Positions 16,895-26,547 of a stretch of DNA of 64,000 nucleotides are shown here, piece by piece. The position numbers and the translations under genes were made by a program. Numbering within the stretch: position 1 is the first letter of the stretch; the number at the start of each line of letters is the position of its first letter. The stretch comes from Croceimicrobium sp965656185 (GTDB lineage Bacteria; Bacteroidota; Bacteroidia; Flavobacteriales; Schleiferiaceae): positions 114,184-178,183 of the forward strand of contig CBFHJH010000005.1 of the NCBI GenBank assembly GCA_965656185.1, given 5' to 3'. The notes under the pieces were generated by a model. That model made no database searches. It saw only the letters and a list, made by a program, of their open reading frames with translations, and was not told the DNA's origin.

Positions 16895-18859
16895 TTGCCA
16901 GCGCAAAAATCCATATTAAGTAGGGCTTTTGTGGTTTACGTACCGCTGGGAGTCCTGGCCCTCGCCATACTTGGTAAGCTCTTCAGCATCCAATTCGTGG
17001 AAGGCCCGGAATTGCGCGAAAGAGCCCAAAATGAAGTGGTCAAGGAAATGAGCATCAAAGCCGAACGCGGTAACATTTACAGCGCCGACGGTAAACTCCT
17101 TGCCACCTCCATGCCCGTCTACGATTTACATTTCGACCCCGTAACCGTAAAAGAAGAACTTTTCTTCAATGAGGTTGGTGCATTAGCGCAGTCCTTAAGC
17201 AACTTTCCCGGTACGCGCTCTGCCGCAAGTTGGAAAAATGCCCTGATCAAAGCCCGTAACCAAGGGAACCGCTATTTTTCACTGGCCAGCGACCTGAGCT
17301 ATAATGACCTGCAAAAAGTAAAAGAATACCCCATTTTTAACGCTGGTCGCTACAGCGGTGGATTGATCATAGAGCAAGAGAACTTTCGGAAAATGCCCCT
17401 GGGTAAGATCGCCGAAAGGACCATCGGACGTGAACGTAGCAGTTTCGCAACCGGTTTAGAAGGGGCCTACTCTTCCTATCTCGCCGGAAGAGATGGTAAA
17501 AGGCTAAAACAGAAGATCAGTAAAGGCCGCTGGAAACCACTAAATGACCTCAATGAAATTGAACCGATAAACGGCTACGACCTTGTTAGCACCATCGACA
17601 GCAGGATGCAGGACATTGCCCATCATGCCTTGCTAGAAATGTTGGAGCAACAAGAAGCCGACCACGGCTGTGCGGTGGTAATGGAAGTGAAGACCGGTGC
17701 GATAAAGGCAATTGCCAATTTAGGTCGCACTGAAAAAGGTACTTATTTCGAAAAAAGAAATTATGCGGTTTGGGAAAGCACCGAGCCAGGCTCCACCTTT
17801 AAGCTCGCCTCGGTCTTAGCTCTACTCGAAGATGGTTACGCCGACACCAACACCCCTGTAGATACCGAAAATGGTATTTACGAGTACCGCGGCTCTAAGA
17901 TCAAAGACTCTAACAATAAAGGCTACGGGAAGACCAATTTACAAGTGGCCTTCGAAAAGTCTAGTAATGTTGGCATTGCCAAAACTGTGATCGACCACTA
18001 CGAGCAGCAGCCCGAGCGATTCATCGACCGCCTTTACAGCATTGGCCTTCATCAAAGCCTTGGTGTAGCAATTAAAGGCGAGGGCAAACCACGCATTCCA
18101 AAACCAGCTGACCCCGACTGGAGTGGTATTTCCTTACCGTGGATCAGCTTTGGCTACCAAGTGAGCTTCACCCCTTTACAGATACTCAGTTTTTACAATG
18201 CTATTGCCAATGATGGAGCTATGGTTAAACCGCGCTTCTTGGAAAGCATTCAGGAACACGGTCGCCCTATTGAACAAATTGAGACCGAGATCCTCAATCC
18301 GGCCATTTGCTCACCTAGCACCTTAGATAAACTACAAAAGCTATTACGGGGAGTAGTTACTAATGGTACAGCTTGGCGCGGCGCTAATGCCGTTTGCCAA
18401 TTGGCCGGCAAAACCGGTACCTGCCAGCTTAATTACTGGAAGAAAGAAACTAAAGAATACCAGGCCTCTTTTGCGGGCTATTTTCCGGCCGACCAGCCTC
18501 AATACTCCTGTATCGTGGTTATTAACAAACCACGCCGCGGCTACTACGGCTCTACTGTGGCGTTTCCGGTTTTTGAAAAGATCGCTGAAAACATTTACCG
18601 CAACACACCACAAGCTGCCCCTGCAACGGAGAAACCACTTTACGCCCGGTTGGATCAAAAAGGAGAAATCGAGATCGAAAGCGGAGAACTGAAGCATATG
18701 CCTGACCTAAGTGGTCTCAATGGACCCGAGGCAATCAGCTTACTAGAAAACGCAGGCTTTAAGGTTAAAGCGGAGGGCCTAGGTAAAGTAGCCTGGCAAT
18801 ACCCTCCCGCAAATAGCGCACTAACTAGCAACCCACTGATTGAATTAAAACTGCAATGA
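16895..18859 (+). CDS. ftsI: Division-specific penicillin-binding protein (class B transpeptidase) with PASTA domain
   Basis: 654 residues starting at TTG 16895, immediately after the ftsL stop; no ATG would keep the N-terminal membrane anchor (about 12-34). A pedestal domain is followed by the transpeptidase domain with S300-T-F-K (active serine), S357-S-N and K507-T-G. A PASTA domain closes the protein (about 600-654), as in Bacteroidota FtsI. The enzyme cross-links septal peptidoglycan with FtsW. It overlaps murE by 4 nt (ATGA). Confidence 0.95.
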   Translation: MPAQKSILSRAFVVYVPLGVLALAILGKLFSIQFVEGPELRERAQNEVVKEMSIKAERGNIYSADGKLLATSMPVYDLHFDPVTVKEELFFNEVGALAQSLSNFPGTRSAASWKNALIKARNQGNRYFSLASDLSYNDLQKVKEYPIFNAGRYSGGLIIEQENFRKMPLGKIAERTIGRERSSFATGLEGAYSSYLAGRDGKRLKQKISKGRWKPLNDLNEIEPINGYDLVSTIDSRMQDIAHHALLEMLEQQEADHGCAVVMEVKTGAIKAIANLGRTEKGTYFEKRNYAVWESTEPGSTFKLASVLALLEDGYADTNTPVDTENGIYEYRGSKIKDSNNKGYGKTNLQVAFEKSSNVGIAKTVIDHYEQQPERFIDRLYSIGLHQSLGVAIKGEGKPRIPKPADPDWSGISLPWISFGYQVSFTPLQILSFYNAIANDGAMVKPRFLESIQEHGRPIEQIETEILNPAICSPSTLDKLQKLLRGVVTNGTAWRGANAVCQLAGKTGTCQLNYWKKETKEYQASFAGYFPADQPQYSCIVVINKPRRGYYGSTVAFPVFEKIAENIYRNTPQAAPATEKPLYARLDQKGEIEIESGELKHMPDLSGLNGPEAISLLENAGFKVKAEGLGKVAWQYPPANSALTSNPLIELKLQ

Positions 18860-20319
18860 AATTACTGAAAGACCTTCTTTACGGAGTTTCTATTACTGAG
18901 CGATCGGGGAGCACCCAAGTTGCAGTAGCTAAAATTTGCTTCGACTCCCGCGAGGTTAGCAAAGACGCCCTTTTTATAGCCATAAAAGGGACCCAGGTAG
19001 ACGGACACGAGTACATCGAAAAGGCGATCGCTCAAGGGGCTTGCTCGGTAATCTGCGAAACACTTCCCAGCAGCCTCAATGAGAAAGTTAGCTATCTGGT
19101 CGTAAAGGACAGCGCAGAAGCTTTGGCCATTGTTGCATCTAACTTTTACGATCAGCCTTCCCAGAAGCTAAAGCTGATCGGCATTACCGGCACCAATGGC
19201 AAAACCACTACCACCACCTTACTTTACAACCTTTTCCAACAGCTAGGGCATAAAGCTGGTTTGCTTTCTACCGTTAAGGTTTGCGTGGGTAAGGAAGATT
19301 TCCCTGCCACCCACACTACGCCAGATCCGGTTCAGATCAATTACTATTTAGATAAAATGGTGAAAGCGGGCTGCCGATTTTGCTTCATGGAAGCCAGCAG
19401 TCACGGCATTGACCAAAGACGTACCGCTGGTTTGAAATTTACCGGTGCGGTATTCACCAATATTAGCCATGATCACCTTGACTATCACGGCGACTTTGAG
19501 TCATACATCAAGGCGAAAAAGAGATTGTTCGACGAACTGGATAAGGAGGCTTTCATGCTAACCAACGGCGATGAGCGTCACGGGATGACCATGGCTCTTA
19601 ATACCAAAGCCAGCGTACATCGCTACGGCTTAAAAAGTGACGGCGAATTCAAGGGTCGCATTTTGGAACATCAGCTGAACGGTATGCTCGTTCGGCTAGA
19701 CAAACATGAAGTTTGGACCAAATTGATCGGGAAATTCAATGCCTACAATCTCCTAGCTATTTATGGCGTAGCGGTGCTTTTGGAGCAAGACCCTCTTCAA
19801 GTGGCTACGGCCATAAGTAACCTGAAGTCGGTATCCGGTCGCTTCCAGTACATCCAAGCTCAAGAGCTCACGGCCATTATCGACTACGCTCACACCCCTG
19901 ATGCCTTAGAAAATGTATTGAAAACAATTGCCAGTATTCGTACCAACAACGAAAAGGTGATCACCGTAGTAGGCTGTGGGGGAAATCGGGATAAAACCAA
20001 ACGACCGGAAATGGCCCGCATTGCCGCCGAATATAGCGATAAAGTGATCCTTACTTCAGATAACCCCCGGTTTGAAGAGCCTGAGACCATTATCGAAGAC
20101 ATGGAAAGCGGAATTGAAATGCATCAAAGTCACAAGGTACTCAAGATCACCAACCGCAAAGAAGCCATTCGTACTTCGATCAGCCTAGGCCAGAGCAAAG
20201 ACATCATCCTTATCGCCGGGAAAGGACATGAAACCTACCAGGAAATAAAGGGCGAACGATTGCCTTTCGACGACCTCGCGATCGCCCGTGAAAGCCTAGA
20301 CCAAAAATACCCAAGCTAA
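18856..20319 (+). CDS. murE: UDP-MurNAc-L-Ala-D-Glu:meso-diaminopimelate ligase
   Basis: 487 residues. The ATP-binding GTNGKT loop is at 112-117. The residues DNPR at 402-405 are the known specificity motif for meso-diaminopimelate, so the wall is predicted to be of the mDAP type. The carbamylated-lysine region and the C-terminal GKGHETYQ are also present. It adds the third residue of the stem peptide in the cytoplasm. The start overlaps ftsI by 4 nt, and the stop shares one base with the mraY ATG. Confidence 0.95.
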   Translation: MKLLKDLLYGVSITERSGSTQVAVAKICFDSREVSKDALFIAIKGTQVDGHEYIEKAIAQGACSVICETLPSSLNEKVSYLVVKDSAEALAIVASNFYDQPSQKLKLIGITGTNGKTTTTTLLYNLFQQLGHKAGLLSTVKVCVGKEDFPATHTTPDPVQINYYLDKMVKAGCRFCFMEASSHGIDQRRTAGLKFTGAVFTNISHDHLDYHGDFESYIKAKKRLFDELDKEAFMLTNGDERHGMTMALNTKASVHRYGLKSDGEFKGRILEHQLNGMLVRLDKHEVWTKLIGKFNAYNLLAIYGVAVLLEQDPLQVATAISNLKSVSGRFQYIQAQELTAIIDYAHTPDALENVLKTIASIRTNNEKVITVVGCGGNRDKTKRPEMARIAAEYSDKVILTSDNPRFEEPETIIEDMESGIEMHQSHKVLKITNRKEAIRTSISLGQSKDIILIAGKGHETYQEIKGERLPFDDLAIARESLDQKYPS

Positions 20320-21557
20320 TGCTCTATTACCTATTCAATTATCTAGACCAAACTTACAGCCTACCGGGCGCCGGGGTATTCCAATACATTACTTTCCGCG
20401 CCGCCATGGCCTTGATCGCCTCCTTGGTGATCTGCCTACTTTTCGGTAAGAGCTTGCTAAAACTCCTTCAGCGCAAGCAAGTAGGTGAATCGATCCGTGA
20501 CCTTGGCTTAGAAGGACAAGCCGAAAAGGCCGGAACTCCTACGATGGGAGGGCTGATCATTCTCTTGGGAATTCTAGCTCCCACCCTGCTTTTTGCTAAG
20601 CTTGACAACATCTACATCATTATGCTCCTCATTACCACCGTGTGGATGGGAGCGGTAGGTTTCTTGGACGATTACATTAAAGTTTTTCGAAAGAACAAAA
20701 AAGGACTGCCCGGAAAGTTCAAAGTAGTGGGACAGGTTGGTTTAGGGATCATCGTGGGTGGCATGCTGTATTTTAACGATAGCGTTACCATTAAACCTCG
20801 CCTGGCAAGCGCCCAGGTAATCGAATCACAGGAAGGTGTTCGAGCACAAAGCCTGCCCCAATATGGCGAAGCGGAAAAATCACTCAAGACCACCATTCCT
20901 TTTGTTAAGAATAATGAATTCGATTACCAAAGTTTAATTGAATGGCTTGGCCCCATGGCGGAAAAATACGCTTGGCTACTTTTCATTCCGATCGTGATCT
21001 TCATCATTACCGCAGTGTCCAATGGCGCTAACCTCACCGATGGCATCGATGGTCTCGCCACGGGAACCTCCGCCATCATTGGTATTGCCCTTGGTATATT
21101 CGCCTATGTTTCGGGTAGTATAATTTTCGCAGACTACCTCAACATTATGTACATACCAAATACGGGCGAACTGGTGGTCTTTATCGCTGCCTTTGTTGGA
21201 GCCTGCATTGGATTTCTATGGTACAACACCCACCCAGCCCAGGTTTTCATGGGTGATACCGGTAGCCTTACCTTAGGGGGAATTATCGCGGTATTTGCCA
21301 TCGCCATTCGCAAAGAGCTTTTGATCCCTGTGATCTGCGGAATCTTCCTGGCCGAAAACCTTTCTGTCGTTTTACAAGTAAGCTATTTCAAATACACCAA
21401 AAAGAAATTTGGCGAAGGCCGGCGCATATTCCTGATGTCGCCCTTACACCATCACTATCAGAAGAAAGGCTTTCATGAAAGCAAGATCGTAACCCGTTTT
21501 TGGATCGTTGGAATCTTCCTAGCGGTACTGAGCTTCGTAACCCTAAAACTTCGCTAA
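20319..21557 (+). CDS. mraY: Phospho-N-acetylmuramoyl-pentapeptide-transferase
   Basis: 412 residues with about ten membrane segments. Family motifs include GTPTMGG, the paired-acidic FLDDYIKV, NLTDGIDGLA and FMGDTGSL, plus the PLHHHYQKKG loop. It makes lipid I from UDP-MurNAc-pentapeptide and undecaprenyl phosphate at the inner membrane. Compared with the E. coli enzyme (~360) it has an extra loop around residues 150-215, a length typical of Bacteroidota. The murD reading frame begins directly after it. Confidence 0.95.
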   Translation: MLYYLFNYLDQTYSLPGAGVFQYITFRAAMALIASLVICLLFGKSLLKLLQRKQVGESIRDLGLEGQAEKAGTPTMGGLIILLGILAPTLLFAKLDNIYIIMLLITTVWMGAVGFLDDYIKVFRKNKKGLPGKFKVVGQVGLGIIVGGMLYFNDSVTIKPRLASAQVIESQEGVRAQSLPQYGEAEKSLKTTIPFVKNNEFDYQSLIEWLGPMAEKYAWLLFIPIVIFIITAVSNGANLTDGIDGLATGTSAIIGIALGIFAYVSGSIIFADYLNIMYIPNTGELVVFIAAFVGACIGFLWYNTHPAQVFMGDTGSLTLGGIIAVFAIAIRKELLIPVICGIFLAENLSVVLQVSYFKYTKKKFGEGRRIFLMSPLHHHYQKKGFHESKIVTRFWIVGIFLAVLSFVTLKLR

Positions 21558-21558
21558 G

Positions 21559-22902
21559 CTGAAAAACCCGACTAACATATCGGTTCTTGGCGGCGGCGAA
21601 AGCGGCTATGGCGCAGCCTTATTGGCCTTAAAGCAAGGGCTTACGGTATGGCTAAGCGATGGCGCAAAGCTCAAAGCAAAATACCGCGACCTTATTGAAG
21701 CGGCACAGATTCCCTTTGAGGAAGGCCAACACGATGAGAAACGTATTCTAGAAAGCGATCTGATCGTTAAGTCCCCTGGCATCTCGCACCGAGCGCCTAT
21801 AATCCAAAAGGCCCTAGCCGCCAAGATCCCAGTGATCTCCGAAGTGGAATTCGCCGCTCGGTATTGCCAGGGTAAGATCATCGCCATTACCGGCACCAAC
21901 GGAAAAACTACTGTAACCAAATTGGTCCATCATATTATCAGTGAAGCCGGACTCGACTGTGCGCTGGTGGGAAATATCGGCGACAGCTTTGCCGCTAGCG
22001 TGGCCGCGGAGAAACACGATTACTACGCCTTAGAAGTGAGTAGCTTTCAGTTAGACGACATCGTGGATTTCAAACCCTTTATAGCGGTGCTAACCAATAT
22101 TACCGAAGATCATTTAGACCGCTACAATAATTCGGTCGATCAATACGCAGCTGCCAAGCTGCGGATCTTCGAAAATCAAGATCACAACGATCATTTCATC
22201 TTCTGTGCAGACGATCCTTTGAGCAAGCATTACCTCGCTTCCGCGGATATAAAAGCACAACAATGGGCGATCTCCTTAAAGCATGAGGTAGAGAATGGTG
22301 CCTATCAATCAACAGAGCAAGAATTTAAGATTATAATTAATAAGCAAGAGGACATGGATATCAATGAACTCGCCTTACAAGGCAAACACAACCGCTACAA
22401 CAGCCTGGCCTCTGGGGTAGCCGGCCGATTATTAAACATTCGTAAAGAAAGTATTCGCGAAAGCCTCGCTTCTTTCGAAAGTGTAGAACACCGTCTCGAA
22501 CCAGTTTTAGAGATCTACGGTATTAACTTTATCAACGACTCCAAAGCTACCAACGTAAACTCGACTTGGTATGCCCTAGAAAGCATGCAGCAACCAACCA
22601 TTTGGATCGCAGGCGGAGTAGACAAAGGAAATGACTACTCACAATTAAGCGATTTGGTAAAGAATAAGGTGAAAGCCTTGATCTGCCTTGGCGAGGACAA
22701 CTCGAAATTACACCGTGAATTTGAAGGTCTAGTACCAATGGTTATCGATGCTGCCAGCATGGACGAAGCGGTGCGTATGGCTTACAAAATGGGCGAAAAA
22801 GGCGACAATGTTTTGCTCAGTCCAGCCTGTGCCAGCTTCGACTTGTTCGAAGATTACGAAGACCGTGGTCGTCAATTTAAATACGCGGTAAGACAACTGT
22901 AA
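21559..22902 (+). CDS. murD: UDP-N-acetylmuramoyl-L-alanine:D-glutamate ligase
   Basis: The start is unusual. The first ATG/TTG-like alternatives inside the frame (for example TTG at 21622) would remove the N-terminal Rossmann motif VLGGGESGYGAA that binds uracil. An in-frame stop lies at 21544-21546, so the only start that keeps the domain is CTG at 21559, one base after the mraY stop. This gives 447 residues, the normal size. The ATP loop GTNGKTT and the C-terminal LLSPACASFDLFEDYEDRG are clear. It adds D-glutamate to UDP-MurNAc-L-Ala. Confidence 0.9.
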   Translation: MKNPTNISVLGGGESGYGAALLALKQGLTVWLSDGAKLKAKYRDLIEAAQIPFEEGQHDEKRILESDLIVKSPGISHRAPIIQKALAAKIPVISEVEFAARYCQGKIIAITGTNGKTTVTKLVHHIISEAGLDCALVGNIGDSFAASVAAEKHDYYALEVSSFQLDDIVDFKPFIAVLTNITEDHLDRYNNSVDQYAAAKLRIFENQDHNDHFIFCADDPLSKHYLASADIKAQQWAISLKHEVENGAYQSTEQEFKIIINKQEDMDINELALQGKHNRYNSLASGVAGRLLNIRKESIRESLASFESVEHRLEPVLEIYGINFINDSKATNVNSTWYALESMQQPTIWIAGGVDKGNDYSQLSDLVKNKVKALICLGEDNSKLHREFEGLVPMVIDAASMDEAVRMAYKMGEKGDNVLLSPACASFDLFEDYEDRGRQFKYAVRQL

Positions 22903-22903
22903 C

Positions 22904-24121
22904 TTGACACTTTTCGGCTACCATATCAAGATCGAAGGCGACCGAAGCCTCTGGGTGCTTAGCATCCTCCTGGCCCTAATCGGAACCCTTACCGTATACA
23001 GCGCTAGCAGCAACTTGGCCTTTAGTCAAGGTGGCAGCACCCTTGGTGACCTGGCCAAGCACAGTATATTCTTAGCGGTAGGTTTTGGTATTGCTGTAGC
23101 GGTACACCGATTAGACTACAAACTCTTTGGCGCCCTAGCGAAACTCCTGATCATCCCCATCATCCTCTTGCTCTTATATACTTTATTGAATGGGGTAAAT
23201 ATCTCGAATGCTTCGCGCTGGATTCGCCTACCCTTTGGTCAAACTTTTCAAACCTCCGCCTTGGCTAGTGTAGTGCTCATTGCCTATATCGCCCGTTATT
23301 TGGCGGTTCACGACAAGGAACAACTGAAAAGCTTTAAGGCTAATGTTATTCCTTTGATCCTGCCCATTCTAGCGGTAGTAGTCCTGATCTTACCTGCAAA
23401 CTTCAGCACTGCCGCTTTAATTTTTGGAGTATCATTCTTGATGCTCTATATAGGTGGCTTCCCCATTCGAAATCTTTTGATCCTAGCGGGTAGTGGTATC
23501 ACCGGATTAGCCCTATTCCTAGTCTTGGTTTTTGCCTTTCCTAATATCTCCAATCGGGTAGAAACCTGGAAAACTAGAATTGAAGCATATACCAGCGGGG
23601 AAAGTGCCGAAAATTACCAAGTAACCAAAGCTAAAATGGCGATTGCCGAAGGTCATATTATTGGCAAGGGCCCCGGTAAGTCCGTGCTTAAAAACTTTCT
23701 CCCTCAATCTAATTCCGATTTCATTTTTGCGGTTATCGTGGAGGAACTCGGAACCATTGGTGGCGCATTAATTATAATCTGCTATCTCTGGATTCTCTTT
23801 CGCGTGCTTACCATCGCCAACAAAGCCGCTACCGATTTTGGCAGTTTACTAAGCTTAGGACTGGGCCTAATCATTCTTGCTCAGGCCTTGATAAACCTAA
23901 GCGTAGCCGTAAACCTGATTCCAGTTACTGGCCAAACCCTACCATTGGTAAGCAAGGGTGGCACCTCGGTTTGGATGACATGCTTAGCTCTAGGCATGAT
24001 CCAATCGGTGAGCCGCAGCTTGAAAAGCCAAGAAGACCCTTCGAATGAAGTCGACACCAAATTGGAAGAAGAAAATTCCAATGATGAAGCTGACCCCGAA
24101 AACTCTTTAAGTCATGCCTAA
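22904..24121 (+). CDS. ftsW: SEDS-family septal peptidoglycan glycosyltransferase FtsW
   Basis: 405 residues with about ten membrane segments. It starts at TTG 22904, one base after the murD stop. SEDS landmarks include the NASRWIRLPFGQTFQ loop and VTGQTLPLVSKGGTS near the C-terminal half. FtsW polymerises lipid II at the septum together with FtsI. The C-terminal ~35 residues are an acidic cytoplasmic tail rich in Glu/Asp/Asn. It overlaps murG by 8 nt. Confidence 0.93.
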   Translation: MTLFGYHIKIEGDRSLWVLSILLALIGTLTVYSASSNLAFSQGGSTLGDLAKHSIFLAVGFGIAVAVHRLDYKLFGALAKLLIIPIILLLLYTLLNGVNISNASRWIRLPFGQTFQTSALASVVLIAYIARYLAVHDKEQLKSFKANVIPLILPILAVVVLILPANFSTAALIFGVSFLMLYIGGFPIRNLLILAGSGITGLALFLVLVFAFPNISNRVETWKTRIEAYTSGESAENYQVTKAKMAIAEGHIIGKGPGKSVLKNFLPQSNSDFIFAVIVEELGTIGGALIIICYLWILFRVLTIANKAATDFGSLLSLGLGLIILAQALINLSVAVNLIPVTGQTLPLVSKGGTSVWMTCLALGMIQSVSRSLKSQEDPSNEVDTKLEEENSNDEADPENSLSHA

Positions 24122-25217
24122 GTACCGATTTATGATAAGTGGTGGTGGTACCGGCGGACACATTTTCCCAGCGGTGGCCATAGCCGACGAATTAAAGAAA
24201 CGTCATCCCGAGGCCGAATTCCTTTTCGTTGGCGCCCAAGACAAAATGGAAATGGAAAAGGTACCTCAGGCAGGTTACCCCATAAAAGGTTTGTGGATCA
24301 GTGGCATCCAACGAAGTTTAAGTCCGAAAAACCTAAGCTTCCCTTTTAAGCTAATCAGTAGTTTATGGAAGAGCTATTTCTTGATTCGAAACTTTAAGCC
24401 TGATGTCGTGATCGGCACCGGTGGCTTTGCAAGCGGTCCATTGCTGTATATGGCTTCTCGCGCGGGAGTACCCACCTTGATCCAAGAACAAAATTCCTAC
24501 CCTGGCATAACCAATAAGCTATTAGCAAGCCGTGCCCACAAGATCTGTGTTGCCTACGACCGCATGAAACGCTTCTTCCCTAAAGATAAATTAGTGCTTA
24601 GCGGTAACCCCTTGCGAAAAGGCTTGGAAAAGTCGCTTCCGGCGCAAGCCGCAGTAAAAGAAAAATTGGGCCTAGACCCCCAAAAAGTAAGCTTATTGAT
24701 CTTAGGTGGAAGCCTTGGTGCTCGCCGAATCAACGAGCTGGTTTCCGAAAGCATTGAAGCTCTCAAGAAGCTCGACATCAATCTGATCTGGCAATGTGGG
24801 AAGCTCTATTTCGAGCAATTGAAAAGCCAACATCCGGAACTACCCTCGAATTTTAAACTACAGGCCTTTATTGCCGATATGCCCGAAGCCTATAGCGCCA
24901 GCGACTTGGTGATCAGTAGAGCTGGCGCCAACACCCTCAGTGAGTTGGCCGCAGTGAATAAGGCGGCTATCCTCATCCCTTCGCCCAACGTAGCGGAAGA
25001 TCATCAAACCAAAAATGCCCAGGCCCTAAGCAGTAGAGATGCCGCGGTCCTTTTTGAAGAAAAGCGTAGCGCCCAAGAATTACAGTTTACCATACAGGAA
25101 CTGATCGAAAACGAGGAAAAGCGAAATTCCTTGGTACGAAATATTGAAAAGATGGCTTTACCCAATGCCTCAGAAACGATCGCTAACGAAATAGACCAAT
25201 TGTTGAAACATGCTTGA
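24114..25217 (+). CDS. murG: UDP-GlcNAc:lipid I N-acetylglucosaminyltransferase
   Basis: 367 residues, a GT28 glycosyltransferase. The first glycine loop is SGGGTGGHIFPA, the second GGSLGARRIN, and the donor-binding region is SRAGANTLSELAAVNKA; QEQNSYPG is also a hallmark. It converts lipid I to lipid II on the cytoplasmic face of the inner membrane. Overlaps of 8 nt with both ftsW and murC indicate tight translational coupling. Confidence 0.95.
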   Translation: MPKYRFMISGGGTGGHIFPAVAIADELKKRHPEAEFLFVGAQDKMEMEKVPQAGYPIKGLWISGIQRSLSPKNLSFPFKLISSLWKSYFLIRNFKPDVVIGTGGFASGPLLYMASRAGVPTLIQEQNSYPGITNKLLASRAHKICVAYDRMKRFFPKDKLVLSGNPLRKGLEKSLPAQAAVKEKLGLDPQKVSLLILGGSLGARRINELVSESIEALKKLDINLIWQCGKLYFEQLKSQHPELPSNFKLQAFIADMPEAYSASDLVISRAGANTLSELAAVNKAAILIPSPNVAEDHQTKNAQALSSRDAAVLFEEKRSAQELQFTIQELIENEEKRNSLVRNIEKMALPNASETIANEIDQLLKHA

Positions 25218-26547
25218 TCGCCCTAACATATACTTGATCGGGATCGGCGGGATCGGTATGAGCGCCTTGGCGCGGTATTTCCAATTTTCGGGTCGCAAGG
25301 TGTACGGCTACGATCGCAACCGATCGACCTTGTGCGAGCAACTCGAAGCGGAGGGCATGAAGATCCATTATGAGGATGACCCTAAGCAGATTCCCAAGCA
25401 GTTCGACAAAGAAAATAGCCTGATCATTTACACTCCTGCCATACCGGAAGACCATCAAGAATTGGCTTACTTCCAAAAAGCGGGCTTCGCCTTAAAAAAG
25501 CGGGCTCAGATCCTGGGCATGATCGCCCAAAAACACCGTTGTTTAGGAGTAGCTGGCACTCATGGCAAAACCACAACTTCAAGTTTATTAGCCCACCTTT
25601 TTAGAGCTAACCTGAAAGAGATCAGCGCCTTTTTAGGCGGCATAAGCACCAATTACAACACTAACTTCTGGGGCCACGATAGCACGGAACTACTGGTTAC
25701 CGAAGCCGATGAATACGACCGGAGTTTTTTGAACCTATCGCCTAGCGCGGCAGTAATCACATCTACCGAAGCTGATCACCTTGACATTTACGGAGAGGCT
25801 GCGGAACTGGAAAAAACTTTTCGGGAATTTGCCGATTCGGTACAAGATTTCCTCTTGGTACATGAAAGCACCCAAATCGAGGAAGGTTTAAAATACGGGG
25901 TAAACCCTAATAGCTCTTATTTTGCCGATGCCATTCGAGTAAGCGATCATGCCTTTGTTTTCGACTTAGTGTATCCGCAAGGTCGCATCCAAGAAATTCA
26001 TTTTCCGCTGCCCGGGAGACATAATATCGAAAATGCGGTTGCTGCCAGCGCCCTTGCCCTTAAATATGGCCTCAGCGAGGAAGAGGTAAAGCTGGGCTTG
26101 GAAAGCTTTAAAGGAGTCAAGCGTCGCTTCGAATACCATATTAAGACCGACAAGCAAGTCTATATCGATGATTATGCCCACCACCCCACCGAAATAAAAG
26201 CCCTTGCGGCAGCGGTAAAAGAACTCTATCCTGAAAAGAAAATCACCGCCATATTTCAGCCTCACCTTTACTCCAGAACTCGAGATTTCCTGGACGAATT
26301 TGCGGCTAGTTTAGAAGGTTTCGACGAAGTAATACTACTTGAACTATACCCTGCCCGAGAGCGCCCCATCGCTGGAATCAACTCCAAGGCATTATTGGAT
26401 AAAATAGAGCTAGAACAGAAGTCCTTAGCTGCTCGCCAAGAATTGATCGAGCGCTTTAACAAAGAAAAACCAGCGGTAGTCCTCACGATTGGTGCCGGCG
26501 ATATCGACCAAATGATCGGACCCCTAAAACTCGCCTTGCTGAAATGA
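25210..26547 (+). CDS. murC: UDP-N-acetylmuramate:L-alanine ligase
   Basis: 445 residues with the N-terminal GIGGIGMSALA Rossmann loop, the ATP loop GTHGKTTTSSLL, the central EADEYDRSFL and the YDDYAHHPTE motif of the Mur ligase active site. It attaches L-alanine to UDP-MurNAc, the first stem-peptide step. It overlaps murG by 8 nt and ftsQ by 4 nt (ATGA). Confidence 0.95.
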   Translation: MLDRPNIYLIGIGGIGMSALARYFQFSGRKVYGYDRNRSTLCEQLEAEGMKIHYEDDPKQIPKQFDKENSLIIYTPAIPEDHQELAYFQKAGFALKKRAQILGMIAQKHRCLGVAGTHGKTTTSSLLAHLFRANLKEISAFLGGISTNYNTNFWGHDSTELLVTEADEYDRSFLNLSPSAAVITSTEADHLDIYGEAAELEKTFREFADSVQDFLLVHESTQIEEGLKYGVNPNSSYFADAIRVSDHAFVFDLVYPQGRIQEIHFPLPGRHNIENAVAASALALKYGLSEEEVKLGLESFKGVKRRFEYHIKTDKQVYIDDYAHHPTEIKALAAAVKELYPEKKITAIFQPHLYSRTRDFLDEFAASLEGFDEVILLELYPARERPIAGINSKALLDKIELEQKSLAARQELIERFNKEKPAVVLTIGAGDIDQMIGPLKLALLK

